64,000 nt of DNA from a virus (IMGVR_UViG_3300030294_000005:1-64000), one strand, 5' to 3'. Counted from the stretch's first letter, positions 43,665-51,800 are shown. Numbers and translations are program-made. The notes: generated from the sequence alone by a model not told the origin.

Positions 43665-44039
43665 ATGAATGAAAAAATCAAAGCTCAAATCTGTTTTGCA
43701 GGAACTGCAAATCTAGAAAAGGTAAAAGAACAACTAGTACAATTAAAGAATGAAAATAAATATGAATTTCATTGTTGCTTTTTACCAAGGCATATAGTAG
43801 TTGAAAAAGGATTTACAACAGATATAATTGATATGCTTGAAAATACATTAGGTGATGATCTTATATGGGAACTAAAAGAATATAAATCATTTGATGATAT
43901 TATGAAAGATTTATATACTGTAAGAGAGCACGTTGCTAATACAGTAAATAGAATGTTTGTTTTAGATTCAGGTACTGCTAGAGGTGTTGCTAAAGAAATT
44001 GAGCTATTCACTTCTGCAAAAGTTATAATGATGCCTTAA
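43665..44039 (+). CDS. Unknown protein inside WG island
   Basis: A 124-residue protein without WG repeats. It begins with a strand (IKAQICFAGTANLEKVKEQL) and ends SGTARGVAKEIELFTSAKVI, a pattern seen in nucleotide-binding alpha-beta folds, but no specific motif is present. Followed by a terminator. Confidence 0.5.
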   Translation: MNEKIKAQICFAGTANLEKVKEQLVQLKNENKYEFHCCFLPRHIVVEKGFTTDIIDMLENTLGDDLIWELKEYKSFDDIMKDLYTVREHVANTVNRMFVLDSGTARGVAKEIELFTSAKVIMMP

Positions 44040-44046
44040 GAAAGTT

Positions 44047-44080
44047 AAACTAGAGATTGATTTCTCTAGTTTATTTTTTG
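44047..44080 (+). terminator. Intrinsic terminator
   Basis: A 10-bp stem, AAACTAGAGA and TCTCTAGTTT, with a 6-base loop, then ATTTTTTG. Confidence 0.8.
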
Positions 44081-44094
44081 CCAAATTTAATAAT

Positions 44095-44125
44095 AACCAT
44101 ATATTATACATATGAATAAATTTAT
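44095..44125 (+). promoter_or_regulatory. Phage promoter motif
   Basis: ATAACCATATATTATACATA then TGAATAAATTTATAAGGAG; same short-leader form as at 41306. Confidence 0.55.
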
Positions 44126-44142
44126 AAGGAGATGTTTTAATT

Positions 44143-44292
44143 ATGAATATATATGATAATATACTTAGTGAAGGATTAATAAGATCAAGACGAGATAATA
44201 AATGGGGGTTTAGTAATAAAGAAGGAGAAGAAGTAATACCCTGTATGTGCCACGATCCTATATTATATTTAAATAAGGAGACATCTAAATGA
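44143..44292 (+). CDS. Mini WG-repeat protein (truncated)
   Basis: A 49-residue ORF with one WG repeat (LSEGLIRSRRDNKWGFSNKE then GEEVIPC) followed by an unrelated tail. It has the standard AAGGAGATGTTTTAATT start region. Its TGA overlaps the next ATG as ATGA. Probably a WG gene truncated by deletion that now acts as a coupled leader for the next gene. Confidence 0.6.
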   Translation: MNIYDNILSEGLIRSRRDNKWGFSNKEGEEVIPCMCHDPILYLNKETSK

Positions 44293-44822
44293 AAGAATAT
44301 GATATTAAAAATGGATTAATAATAGTAATGCTAAATGATAAATGGGGATTAATGAATAAAGATAATGAAGAAATTATACCATGTATATATGATCATATAT
44401 TTAAATTCGAAGAAGGGATAGCTCCAGTTTCATTAAATGGTAAGATGGGGTTTATTAATACAAAAGGCGAAGAAATAATTCCATGTAAATATATATATAA
44501 TTCATATAATACTATTTTTCATGATGGGCTTTCCCCAGTAAGAGTAGATAATAAATTTGGATATATTAATAAAAAAGGTGAAGAAATAATACCATTAAAA
44601 TATGATATGGCTTGTTATTTTAGAGAAGGATTAGCATCTGTAAATCTAAATGATAAATGGGGATTTATTAATACAAAAGGTGAAGAAGTAGTACCATTGA
44701 TATATGAAAATGCATTATTTAGTTTTGATAAAAAAATATTATGTGTAAGAACAAAGAGTGGATGGGGTACTATTAATAAGGATGATATATTATTTGATAA
44801 AGAGGATGTTCTAAATGAATGA
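44289..44822 (+). CDS. WG-repeat protein 4
   Basis: A 177-residue protein with about five WG repeats (FEEGIAPVSLNGKMGFINTK then GEEIIPCKY). It overlaps the preceding mini gene by 4 bases and the next WG gene by 8, so three are translated from one message. Confidence 0.75.
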   Translation: MKEYDIKNGLIIVMLNDKWGLMNKDNEEIIPCIYDHIFKFEEGIAPVSLNGKMGFINTKGEEIIPCKYIYNSYNTIFHDGLSPVRVDNKFGYINKKGEEIIPLKYDMACYFREGLASVNLNDKWGFINTKGEEVVPLIYENALFSFDKKILCVRTKSGWGTINKDDILFDKEDVLNE

Positions 44823-45420
44823 ATTAGGATTTGTATCTACTTATCATGAAGGACTTTTTAGAACGATAAAGGATGGTAAATGGGGTTTTATTGATAAAAC
44901 TGGTAAAATAATAATACCATATAAATATGATTTTGCATATAATTTTATGAATGGAATTGCATTTGTAAAACTAAATGGTAAATGTGGATTTATTAATAAG
45001 AAAGATAAAGAAATTGTATTAATAAAATATGACGATATATCTGATTTTAATGAAAAAATATCTATAGTAAAGCTTAATGATAAGTGGGGATTAATAGATA
45101 ATCGTGGAAGAGAAATAATACCATTAAGATATGATTGGATATCTAGATTAGAAAGGGTATTTAAAATAGGAAAGGTATCTAAATTTGATGATTATATTGC
45201 AACAGTAAGGCTAGACAATAAATATGGATTAATAAATGTAAAAGGGGAGGAGATAACACCTATAAAATATGATGATGTATTTGAATTTGATAAGAATGGA
45301 TTTGCAATAGTAAAAGCAAATGATAAATTTGGAGCTATTAATAAAGAAGGCAAAGAAGTTATACCATGTGAATATGATAAAACATCTAATTTTAATGATA
45401 TGGTTAAAGGGGGATATTAA
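44815..45420 (+). CDS. WG-repeat protein 5
   Basis: A 201-residue protein with five WG repeats and one irregular spacer (LERVFKIGKVSKFDDYIATV). It overlaps the previous gene and its TAA is directly followed by the next ATG. The weak final segment (FNDMVKGGY) suggests a frame break within a longer ancestral gene. Confidence 0.75.
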   Translation: MNELGFVSTYHEGLFRTIKDGKWGFIDKTGKIIIPYKYDFAYNFMNGIAFVKLNGKCGFINKKDKEIVLIKYDDISDFNEKISIVKLNDKWGLIDNRGREIIPLRYDWISRLERVFKIGKVSKFDDYIATVRLDNKYGLINVKGEEITPIKYDDVFEFDKNGFAIVKANDKFGAINKEGKEVIPCEYDKTSNFNDMVKGGY

Positions 45421-46248
45421 ATGAAAAAATATGACTATGTATTTAGTTTTAATGATGGATTAGCAAAAGTAGTATTGAATGATAAATGGGGATTTATTAA
45501 TAAAAAAGAAGAAGAAGTAATACCATTAATATATGATATCGTATCTAAATTTAATAAAAGATTAATAGCTGTAAACATTAATAATAAATGTGGAATTATT
45601 AACAGAAAAGGTAAAATAATAATTCCATTAATATATGATAATATGTCTCAATATATTAATAATGATCATATGATAAAAGTAACACTTAATGGTGGTTGGG
45701 GATTTATCAACACTAATAATAAAGTTGTAGTCCCATTAAAATATGATGATATAAGTGAATTTAGTAAAGGGCTTTGCTCATTTAGACTGGATGAAAAATG
45801 GGGTATTATAAATAGAAGGGGTAAAGAAACAGTTTCATGTAAATATGATGATATAGATGAGTTTGAAAATGGATTAGCAGCTGTAAAACTAAATAATAAA
45901 TGGGGTGTTATTAATAAACGAGATAAAGAAATAATACCAATAAAATATGATGATATATTTAGTTTTGATAAAAAAAGACTTCTAGTAGTATTGAATAATA
46001 AATATGGATTAATTAATAGAAATGATGAAGAAATAGTTTCATGTAAATATGATTATATAGATGATTTTATTGATGGATTATCAATGGTGAAATTAAATGA
46101 TAAATTTGGATTCATTGATAGAAATGGTAAAGAAGTTATACCATTAATATATAATGAAGCACATAATTTTCATAATAAGCATACTATAGTAAAATTAAAT
46201 GATAAGTGGATATATATAAATAAAGCTGGTAAAGAAATACAATTATAA
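45421..46248 (+). CDS. WG-repeat protein 6 (longest)
   Basis: A 275-residue protein with eight WG repeats (FENGLAAVKLNNKWGVINKR and variants). Its ATG follows the previous stop with no gap; GGGGGATATTAAATG supplies the ribosome binding site. Repeats are more diverged than in the outer genes. Confidence 0.75.
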   Translation: MKKYDYVFSFNDGLAKVVLNDKWGFINKKEEEVIPLIYDIVSKFNKRLIAVNINNKCGIINRKGKIIIPLIYDNMSQYINNDHMIKVTLNGGWGFINTNNKVVVPLKYDDISEFSKGLCSFRLDEKWGIINRRGKETVSCKYDDIDEFENGLAAVKLNNKWGVINKRDKEIIPIKYDDIFSFDKKRLLVVLNNKYGLINRNDEEIVSCKYDYIDDFIDGLSMVKLNDKFGFIDRNGKEVIPLIYNEAHNFHNKHTIVKLNDKWIYINKAGKEIQL

Positions 46249-46261
46249 GGGGATGTATTAA

Positions 46262-46771
46262 ATGAAAAAATATGATGATCTAGGTAGTTTTAGTGAAGGT
46301 TTAGCTGAGATTAGATTAGGTAGTAAATGGGGGTTTATTAATAGAGAATTAGTAGAGGTTATACCATGTAAATATAGTTCTGCAGAACTTTTTAGTGAAG
46401 GTTTAGCAGTGGTATCATTAGATGGTAAATTTGGATATATAGATAAGGCTGGTAAAGAAGTTATACAGTGTAAGTATGATTATGCATATGATTTTATTGA
46501 AGGAATGGCATTAGTAAGATTAGATGATAATATAGGATATATTAATAAAGAAGGTAAAGAAGTTATATCGTTAATATATGCTAATGGTTATGAATTTTGT
46601 GGTGGCTTAGCAATAGTAGAATCAGGTTGTAGAATGGGATTTGTTGATAAAAAAGGTGAAGAAGTAATTCCATTAATATTTGATGAAGTATATGATTTCA
46701 AAGAAGATTTAGCAGTTGTAAAATTAAATGGTAAATGTTATTTCATAAATAAAGTTGGTGAAGAAATATAA
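46262..46771 (+). CDS. WG-repeat protein 7
   Basis: A 169-residue protein of five WG repeats. It is a close duplicate of the next gene: same length, same start (MKKYDDL) and the same end (LNGKCYFINKVGEEI against LNSKCYFINKAGKEI). Confidence 0.75.
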   Translation: MKKYDDLGSFSEGLAEIRLGSKWGFINRELVEVIPCKYSSAELFSEGLAVVSLDGKFGYIDKAGKEVIQCKYDYAYDFIEGMALVRLDDNIGYINKEGKEVISLIYANGYEFCGGLAIVESGCRMGFVDKKGEEVIPLIFDEVYDFKEDLAVVKLNGKCYFINKVGEEI

Positions 46772-46795
46772 TATAAAAAAGGTGGTATATATTAA

Positions 46796-47305
46796 ATGAA
46801 AAAATATGATGATCTTAATAGATTTTATGAAGGATTAGCAGAAATTAGATTGGGTGATAAATATGGATTTATTAATAAAGAATTGATAGAAGTTGTTCCA
46901 TGTAAATATGATTTCATATCTAGTTTTAGTGAGGGATTAGCAATAGTTGGATTAGATAAGAAATATGGCTTTATTAATAAAGATGGTGAAGAAGTTATAC
47001 CATTAAAATATGATTATGTGTGTGATTTTAATGAAGAACTTGCTTTAGTAAAATTGAATGATAAGATGGGATATATTAATAAAGAAGGTAAAGAAGTTAT
47101 ACCATTGATATATGATGATGTATATGATTTTCATAAAGGATTAGCCATAGTAGTATTGGATAATAAATGGGGATTTATTGATAAAGAAGGTAAAGTAATC
47201 ATATCCTTAATATATGATGAAGCATATGATTTTCATAAAGGTTTAGCAGTTGTAAGATTAAATAGTAAATGTTATTTTATAAACAAAGCTGGTAAAGAAA
47301 TATAA
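46796..47305 (+). CDS. WG-repeat protein 8
   Basis: A 169-residue protein of five WG repeats and a recent duplicate of the previous gene, including the downstream spacer (AAAAAAGGTGGTATATATTA against AAAAAAGGTGGTATGTATTA). Last WG gene of the island. Confidence 0.75.
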   Translation: MKKYDDLNRFYEGLAEIRLGDKYGFINKELIEVVPCKYDFISSFSEGLAIVGLDKKYGFINKDGEEVIPLKYDYVCDFNEELALVKLNDKMGYINKEGKEVIPLIYDDVYDFHKGLAIVVLDNKWGFIDKEGKVIISLIYDEAYDFHKGLAVVRLNSKCYFINKAGKEI

Positions 47306-47328
47306 TATAAAAAAGGTGGTATGTATTA

Positions 47329-47781
47329 ATGTATAAAGTAATAGGTAAATTTCAAGAATTAGATGGAATAGAAAAAGAAAGTCTTAGTGAAATTAAAAAA
47401 GAACTAGGTCTTATTGGTTCATTATCTGCAGATGTAGGAAATATTGAATTATATTATACAGATGATGGTAACACATATGCTATAACTAAAGACAGTGAGT
47501 ATTATTATGGTAATAAGGGTGATACAGAAGATATTATTATTGCAAGGAATAAGCAAGGAAGACCTAGAGATACTATGACATTAGGAGATGTATCTAATAT
47601 ATTAAAAGAGCAAAATCCTAATGTATTATTAAATGATGTAAAATTATATGATAAATTTCTTAATCCCATTATGAGTATTGCTATTAATAATAAAAAGAAA
47701 CTTATTAGTTTATTAACAGATAGTGATTTTGTTGGAATTAATAAGCCAGCAAAAGTTTTAAGTGATATCAACTTTAAATAA
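47329..47781 (+). CDS. Unknown protein
   Basis: A 150-residue protein with no WG repeat, following a spacer copied from the WG genes. It has a strand-rich first half (VGNIELYYTDDGNTYAITKD) and an unusual segment NKQGRPRDTMTLGDVSNILK. No family recognised. Confidence 0.5.
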   Translation: MYKVIGKFQELDGIEKESLSEIKKELGLIGSLSADVGNIELYYTDDGNTYAITKDSEYYYGNKGDTEDIIIARNKQGRPRDTMTLGDVSNILKEQNPNVLLNDVKLYDKFLNPIMSIAINNKKKLISLLTDSDFVGINKPAKVLSDINFK

Positions 47782-47810
47782 TATATTTTAATTATAAAGG
47801 AGTAAAGTTT

Positions 47811-47990
47811 ATGGACGAAGATAGTATAAAAGTAGGAGATATCATTATAGGGACTGGTGATACTATGGAGATGGTATGTTCAGTAAAAGATAATATGATA
47901 TATACATTTGATGATAATACGTACAATACAAATGATGTCATAAAAGTAAAACCTAATTTAAATAAAACTAGACCAACTCCTAATATATAA
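47811..47990 (+). CDS. Small SH3-like protein, copy 1
   Basis: A 59-residue ORF after AAAGGAGTAAAG. Pattern IKVGDIIIGTGDTMEMV, then YTFDDNTYNTNDVIKVKP, is shared with the protein at 49821 (DIIIGVGDVKEVV, YTCEGNKYNIGDVIKVRS). Both look like tiny SH3 or KOW-type barrels. Confidence 0.6.
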   Translation: MDEDSIKVGDIIIGTGDTMEMVCSVKDNMIYTFDDNTYNTNDVIKVKPNLNKTRPTPNI

Positions 47991-47995
47991 ATATA

Positions 47996-48030
47996 ATAAA
48001 CCAGCTTAATTGCTGGTTTATTTTTTTGTC
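47996..48030 (+). terminator. Intrinsic terminator
   Basis: A 10-bp stem, ATAAACCAGC and GCTGGTTTAT, with loop TTAATT, then TTTTTTG. Confidence 0.8.
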
Positions 48031-48043
48031 AATTGTATATTTT

Positions 48044-48120
48044 TTAATTATATATTATAATAATGAATAAAAGTTAGTAGTAAATCTGTATTCAATAAAA
48101 TTATAAACTACTAAAAGGAG
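48044..48120 (+). promoter_or_regulatory. Phage promoter motif with 5' hairpin leader
   Basis: TTTAATTATATATTATAATA then ATGAATAAAAG, followed by TTAGTAGT (48074-48081) and its complement ACTACTAA (48107-48114), then AAAGGAG. Nearly the same leader as at 9565. Confidence 0.65.
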
Positions 48121-48127
48121 ATATTAA

Positions 48128-49222
48128 ATGATTAATAATAAAAAAAGAAACATGGAAATATATAATTTAAAAAATGAAGGAAAAACTTATAAAGAAATAG
48201 CGATTATATATAAATTAACTCCAGAAAGAATACGTCAAATATGGTATAGAGTTGATAGACAGATTAATTATATAAAAACACCAAATTTAAATATAGATAT
48301 TGATCAATTATGTGATAATATGTATAAAATATCAAATTCAAATGTAGATGAGGATATATTAAAAACTTACATTGATATTTGTCACTATGATAGAAATATA
48401 GTGAGTGAAATAGCAAAAGATTTTAATATATCTATATATAGTAATGATCAATTAGATGAAAAATATTTTTCAAGTTTAGATAGTAAGGTATATAATTACA
48501 ATTATACTGGAAATGATTATTTAAAACGATTGGAACCTTACGGATTCATTTCTAATTCTAAGCATAATGATGAAATGTATATTTATAATTTAATAGAAAT
48601 AGATAAGTATTTCGAGATATATACTATAAATGAATTAGTCTCTGTATTAGGAATTACTGATAGTATAAATAATTATAAAAGAGAATATCTTATAAATAAA
48701 TTACAAAATAGTATAATTGAAAAATCAGATATTCTTAGATTAGTAGATGCATTGATAATATATTTAAATAATGATAAAATAAAAATATATGGTAGTTCAT
48801 TAAAATATAATATTTTAAAAGAAAAATTAAATTCAGCTTTAGGAAATCATATATATTTAGATAGTATTTATAAATTAGTTAAAGCTGGTCATTTAAAAGA
48901 ATTTGTTAAACCAATAAATAAACCTTTATATAAATGTATAACAGTAAATACTAGTATAGAATTCAATAAATGTTTTTATGATAGTTATACTACATTTACT
49001 GATAACTTAGAACAGTGTAAAAAAGAGTGTAATAATAGAGAAGTTGCACCTCTTGGATATCCTCAATTTTTATATGATATACAGCATATGCATAGTATAA
49101 TAACATTAAAACATGGAGTATATGTTGATATAGTAGAATTGAAAGAACAATTTAAATTAGATGAACCAAAATTTGATATTAATAAATATAGATATTTTTG
49201 CATATATGATAAAACAATATAA
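48128..49222 (+). CDS. DNA-binding protein with sigma-region-4-like helix-turn-helix
   Basis: A 364-residue protein. Residues 8-45, LKNEGKTYKEIAIIYKLTPE then RIRQIWYRVDRQI, match the sigma-70 region 4 helix-turn-helix (family pattern EGxTxxEIAxxxxLTxERVRQI). The remaining 320 residues are helical and unrecognised, and no region 2 is seen. It could guide the phage polymerase or act as a regulator; that is inference. It sits alone behind a strong promoter and structured leader. Confidence 0.6.
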   Translation: MINNKKRNMEIYNLKNEGKTYKEIAIIYKLTPERIRQIWYRVDRQINYIKTPNLNIDIDQLCDNMYKISNSNVDEDILKTYIDICHYDRNIVSEIAKDFNISIYSNDQLDEKYFSSLDSKVYNYNYTGNDYLKRLEPYGFISNSKHNDEMYIYNLIEIDKYFEIYTINELVSVLGITDSINNYKREYLINKLQNSIIEKSDILRLVDALIIYLNNDKIKIYGSSLKYNILKEKLNSALGNHIYLDSIYKLVKAGHLKEFVKPINKPLYKCITVNTSIEFNKCFYDSYTTFTDNLEQCKKECNNREVAPLGYPQFLYDIQHMHSIITLKHGVYVDIVELKEQFKLDEPKFDINKYRYFCIYDKTI

Positions 49223-49241
49223 TAGAAAGGATGATAGAAAA

Positions 49242-49274
49242 ATGCATATAGAATATAATGAATTAAAGAAATAA
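49242..49274 (+). pseudogene. Mini ORF, copied gene start
   Basis: An 11-codon ORF (MHIEYNELKK) whose leader GAAAGGATGATAGAAAAATG is identical to that of the gene at 26183 and shares its first two codons. It is probably a dead copy of that gene's beginning. Confidence 0.35.
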
Positions 49275-49295
49275 AATTATAAAGGAGTATTTAAT

Positions 49296-49790
49296 ATGGG
49301 TATATACAATGTAAATAAAATTATAACTGAATCTTATGACACTAATGCTGATATAAATAAAATTATAACAAGTTTATCTAGTAAGGAAAGAGACAATCTC
49401 CTTAAGCGTCCTGGATCTATAGAACAATCATATACAACTGTATATGAAAAAATAGAAAAGGTAGATAGGGTTGTTGCAGGTTATATTAGATTAAATAAAC
49501 CAGAGGAAGGTCCAATATATTGCTTAGAGTTTGCAATACGTTCAGAGTTTAGGCATCGTGGCTTAGCATATAACATGCTAAAAGAAGCATTAGAAAGCAA
49601 TTCTAAACAACGTTTTATAATATCTCATCCAGATAATGATAATATAGGTTCTCAGAAAGTAGTAGAGAAGGCTGGATTTAAATTACTAGAAAGACAAAAA
49701 TATGTATCTATTTATCTTTATGATAAAAAGTTTCCAAATCATACAGCAAAGCAAATCTATAGTAGTATAGAAGGTGAGACTAAAGACTGA
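49296..49790 (+). CDS. GNAT-family acetyltransferase
   Basis: A 164-residue protein. After an N-terminal helical part, the acetyl-CoA binding motif LEFAIRSEFRHRGLAYNMLK has the family R/Q-x-x-G-x-A/G pattern, and the fourth motif region VVEKAGFKLLERQKYVSIYL closes the fold. Substrate unknown. It begins MGIYN, like the nuclease-type protein at 39796 and close to the multidomain GNAT protein at 53519. RBS AAAGGAG. Confidence 0.7.
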   Translation: MGIYNVNKIITESYDTNADINKIITSLSSKERDNLLKRPGSIEQSYTTVYEKIEKVDRVVAGYIRLNKPEEGPIYCLEFAIRSEFRHRGLAYNMLKEALESNSKQRFIISHPDNDNIGSQKVVEKAGFKLLERQKYVSIYLYDKKFPNHTAKQIYSSIEGETKD

Positions 49791-49820
49791 TATTAATAAA
49801 TTATAAAGGGGTAAGGTTGT

Positions 49821-50003
49821 GTGGATAGAAATGATATAAAAATAGCAGATATTATTATAGGGGTAGGCGATGTTAAAGAAGTAGTATATCTAATAAAAAA
49901 TAATATCGTATATACTTGTGAAGGTAATAAATATAATATAGGCGATGTTATAAAAGTAAGATCTAATATAATCAAAAGTAAATTCGTTCCTATAATAGAC
50001 TAG
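49821..50003 (+). CDS. Small SH3-like protein, copy 2
   Basis: A 60-residue protein starting at GTG after AAAGGGGTAAGG. Clear paralog of the protein at 47811. Its last codons and stop overlap the left arm of the terminator. Function unknown. Confidence 0.55.
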   Translation: MDRNDIKIADIIIGVGDVKEVVYLIKNNIVYTCEGNKYNIGDVIKVRSNIIKSKFVPIID

Positions 50004-50027
50004 CTTAATTGCTAGTCTATTTTTTTT
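49994..50027 (+). terminator. Intrinsic terminator
   Basis: Stem ATAGACTAGC and GCTAGTCTAT with loop TTAATT, then TTTTTTTG. Copy of the one at 41269. Confidence 0.8.
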
Positions 50028-50039
50028 GTCAAATTATAT

Positions 50040-50070
50040 AATAATTATATATTATATACATGAATAAAAT
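50040..50070 (+). promoter_or_regulatory. Phage promoter motif
   Basis: ATAATTATATATTATATACA then TGAATAAAATATAA, nearly identical over 30 bases to 41825, including the downstream TTTATAA. Confidence 0.6.
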
Positions 50071-50097
50071 ATAATTTATAAATGGAGATGTATTAAA

Positions 50098-50472
50098 ATG
50101 GAAAAAGAAACTGAAGTAAAGAAAATTAATTTTGTAGATAATATAAAAGATAAGGAACTTAATACAATTAATATTATAGCTTATATTGCTTTTAATACTA
50201 GTACTATAGAATTATTAAAGACAATAATAATTCCTGATTTAGAAGCTATAATATCGAGTTATAAGGCTGAATTAGGATATGATTATGAACATAATATCCA
50301 AATTGATGATATGTATTCATCAAATATATCTCTATCTCAAATATTTAAAATACAAGAGATGATATTTGGATCTAATTTATCATATGATGATAAACTTATA
50401 TATTATGCAACTATGTATAATATAGCTTGTAAATTATTAAATAAATTAAGTAAGCAAAAAATATTTAGTTAG
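50098..50472 (+). CDS. Unknown protein
   Basis: A 124-residue mainly helical protein (ELLKTIIIPDLEAIISSYKA, YATMYNIACKLLNKLSKQKI). Its own promoter and terminator. No family recognised. Confidence 0.5.
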   Translation: MEKETEVKKINFVDNIKDKELNTINIIAYIAFNTSTIELLKTIIIPDLEAIISSYKAELGYDYEHNIQIDDMYSSNISLSQIFKIQEMIFGSNLSYDDKLIYYATMYNIACKLLNKLSKQKIFS

Positions 50473-50482
50473 ATATAGTGTT

Positions 50483-50520
50483 AAGACTAGAGATTAATCT
50501 CTCTAGTTTTATTTTTTATT
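50483..50520 (+). terminator. Intrinsic terminator
   Basis: An 11-bp stem, AAGACTAGAGA and TCTCTAGTTTT (one G-U), with a 6-base loop, then ATTTTTTATTT. Confidence 0.8.
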
Positions 50521-50566
50521 TAGTATTTAACTTATTAATAAAATATAAGTTTAGGGGTGTTGGGAT

Positions 50567-51613
50567 ATGAAAAATATATATTATGATTACCAGACTAATA
50601 ACAAAACTTTTTTAGATATGTATTCGCATCTAAAAAAATTAGGAATAACTAACAATAATTTCTTTCTTATTATTCTTAATAAAGATTTAGTAGGAGTAGA
50701 TCCTTTTAATGAAAATCTTTCTACTTCACAAAAAATTGAAATTATAGAAGAATGTAGGTTAAACTATTGGTATTTCTTAAGAGAAGTTATAAGATTTAAT
50801 TATTCGTCTTCTATTGATATTAAGCCATATATTTTAAATAGTGCAAATTTAGCATTTAATTTCTGTGTAGATATGAATATGAATATATTTTATGAATCTC
50901 CTTCTGTAGAAACTGGTAAAACAACATCAGTAATAGCACGTTTATTATGGGAATATATGTTTGCGTTAAATAGCAAATGTACTATGAGTAATAGTACGTT
51001 TAACAATGTAAAATTAAGTTTGGAATATATTAAAAAATATAAATCAATGCTTCCAATATATATACGTGATTCAGATAATATAGATATAGCTACAAGTAGA
51101 TTTGTTATAAATAAATTAAATGCAAATTGTATTAAAGTAATACCTGTTGCTAGTAGCGAAACTTCTGCAAGTAATTTAGGTAGAGGTGTATTTGGAAGAG
51201 TATTCTTAGATGAGTTTGCATTTACTCCATTTAATAAATTATTATATAAAGCAATGTGTCCATATATAGCAGAATTTAGATTGCGTGATACTAATAATAG
51301 ACATAATTATACTCCTAGTGGTATTATAATTGCTACAATGCCAGCCGATATAGCTGATGATACTGCATTATTTGCATATCAATTAGAACAAGAAGCTGTT
51401 AAATTTGATGAGTCTTGGTATGATATTAGTTATGAAAATTTACAACAATTGATTGAAAAAAACACATTAGAAATATCATTCGTACTTATAAGATTTAATT
51501 ATAAAGATTTAGGTTTAGATAAGGAATGGTTCGAATCTAGATGTAAAGATTTCAATAATGATTATAAATCTATACAAAGAGAGACTCTTCTAAACTGGGA
51601 TAATTGTAACTAA
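50567..51613 (+). CDS. Terminase large-subunit ATPase domain, no nuclease
   Basis: A 348-residue protein matching the N-terminal ATPase of gp17-like terminases: Walker A SVETGKTTS near 113-121, Walker B and catalytic Glu in RVFLDEFAF near 215, and coupling motif IIIATMPAD near 260. Full-length enzymes continue for about 200-250 residues into an RNase H-like nuclease. Here the frame stops at TAA straight after the ATPase (RETLLNWDNCN), and a terminator follows. It may be a decayed duplicate, a split subunit, or a remodelled ATPase. The start ATG follows AGGGGTGTTGGG. Confidence 0.7.
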   Translation: MKNIYYDYQTNNKTFLDMYSHLKKLGITNNNFFLIILNKDLVGVDPFNENLSTSQKIEIIEECRLNYWYFLREVIRFNYSSSIDIKPYILNSANLAFNFCVDMNMNIFYESPSVETGKTTSVIARLLWEYMFALNSKCTMSNSTFNNVKLSLEYIKKYKSMLPIYIRDSDNIDIATSRFVINKLNANCIKVIPVASSETSASNLGRGVFGRVFLDEFAFTPFNKLLYKAMCPYIAEFRLRDTNNRHNYTPSGIIIATMPADIADDTALFAYQLEQEAVKFDESWYDISYENLQQLIEKNTLEISFVLIRFNYKDLGLDKEWFESRCKDFNNDYKSIQRETLLNWDNCN

Positions 51614-51629
51614 TTTTTATAACACTCAA

Positions 51630-51664
51630 AACTAGAGATTTAAGGTCTCTAGTTCTATTTTTTA
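51630..51664 (+). terminator. Intrinsic terminator after terminase-like gene
   Basis: Stem AACTAGAGA and TCTCTAGTT with a 7-base loop, then CTATTTTTTAC. Confidence 0.75.
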
Positions 51665-51752
51665 CATAACATAAAAATAATCTGAATAATGTGATGTATT
51701 CGGATTTGTTATTATAATACCTTGACTGGTGTTCAGCTATCCCCCTCTTAAT
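51665..51752. other. Unassigned segment between two terminators
   Basis: About 90 bases with locally higher GC (TTGACTGGTGTTCAGCTATC) and no credible ORF or tRNA fold. It lies between the terminase terminator and a second terminator-like hairpin. It may be a small RNA or the scar of a deleted gene. Confidence 0.3.
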
Positions 51753-51785
51753 CAAGAGAACCTTATGGGTTCTCTTGGTTTTGTT
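51753..51785 (+). terminator. Terminator-like hairpin
   Basis: A 10-bp stem, CAAGAGAACC and GGTTCTCTTG, with a 5-base loop, then GTTTTGTTT. No gene ends immediately upstream. Confidence 0.6.
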
Positions 51786-51800
51786 TATTGTATATTTACA

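Noticed and set aside
41269-50027. Regularly repeated short palindromes, considered as CRISPR-like repeats
   Set aside because: They are terminator hairpins at gene ends with T-runs and irregular spacing; no spacer array is present.
51611-51613. Stop codon readthrough or recoding to extend the terminase
   Set aside because: The codon is TAA, used as a normal stop throughout, and the following sequence does not resemble a terminase nuclease domain.
51665-51752. GC-richer segment considered as a tRNA
   Set aside because: No acceptor or anticodon stem could be formed in a cloverleaf order.
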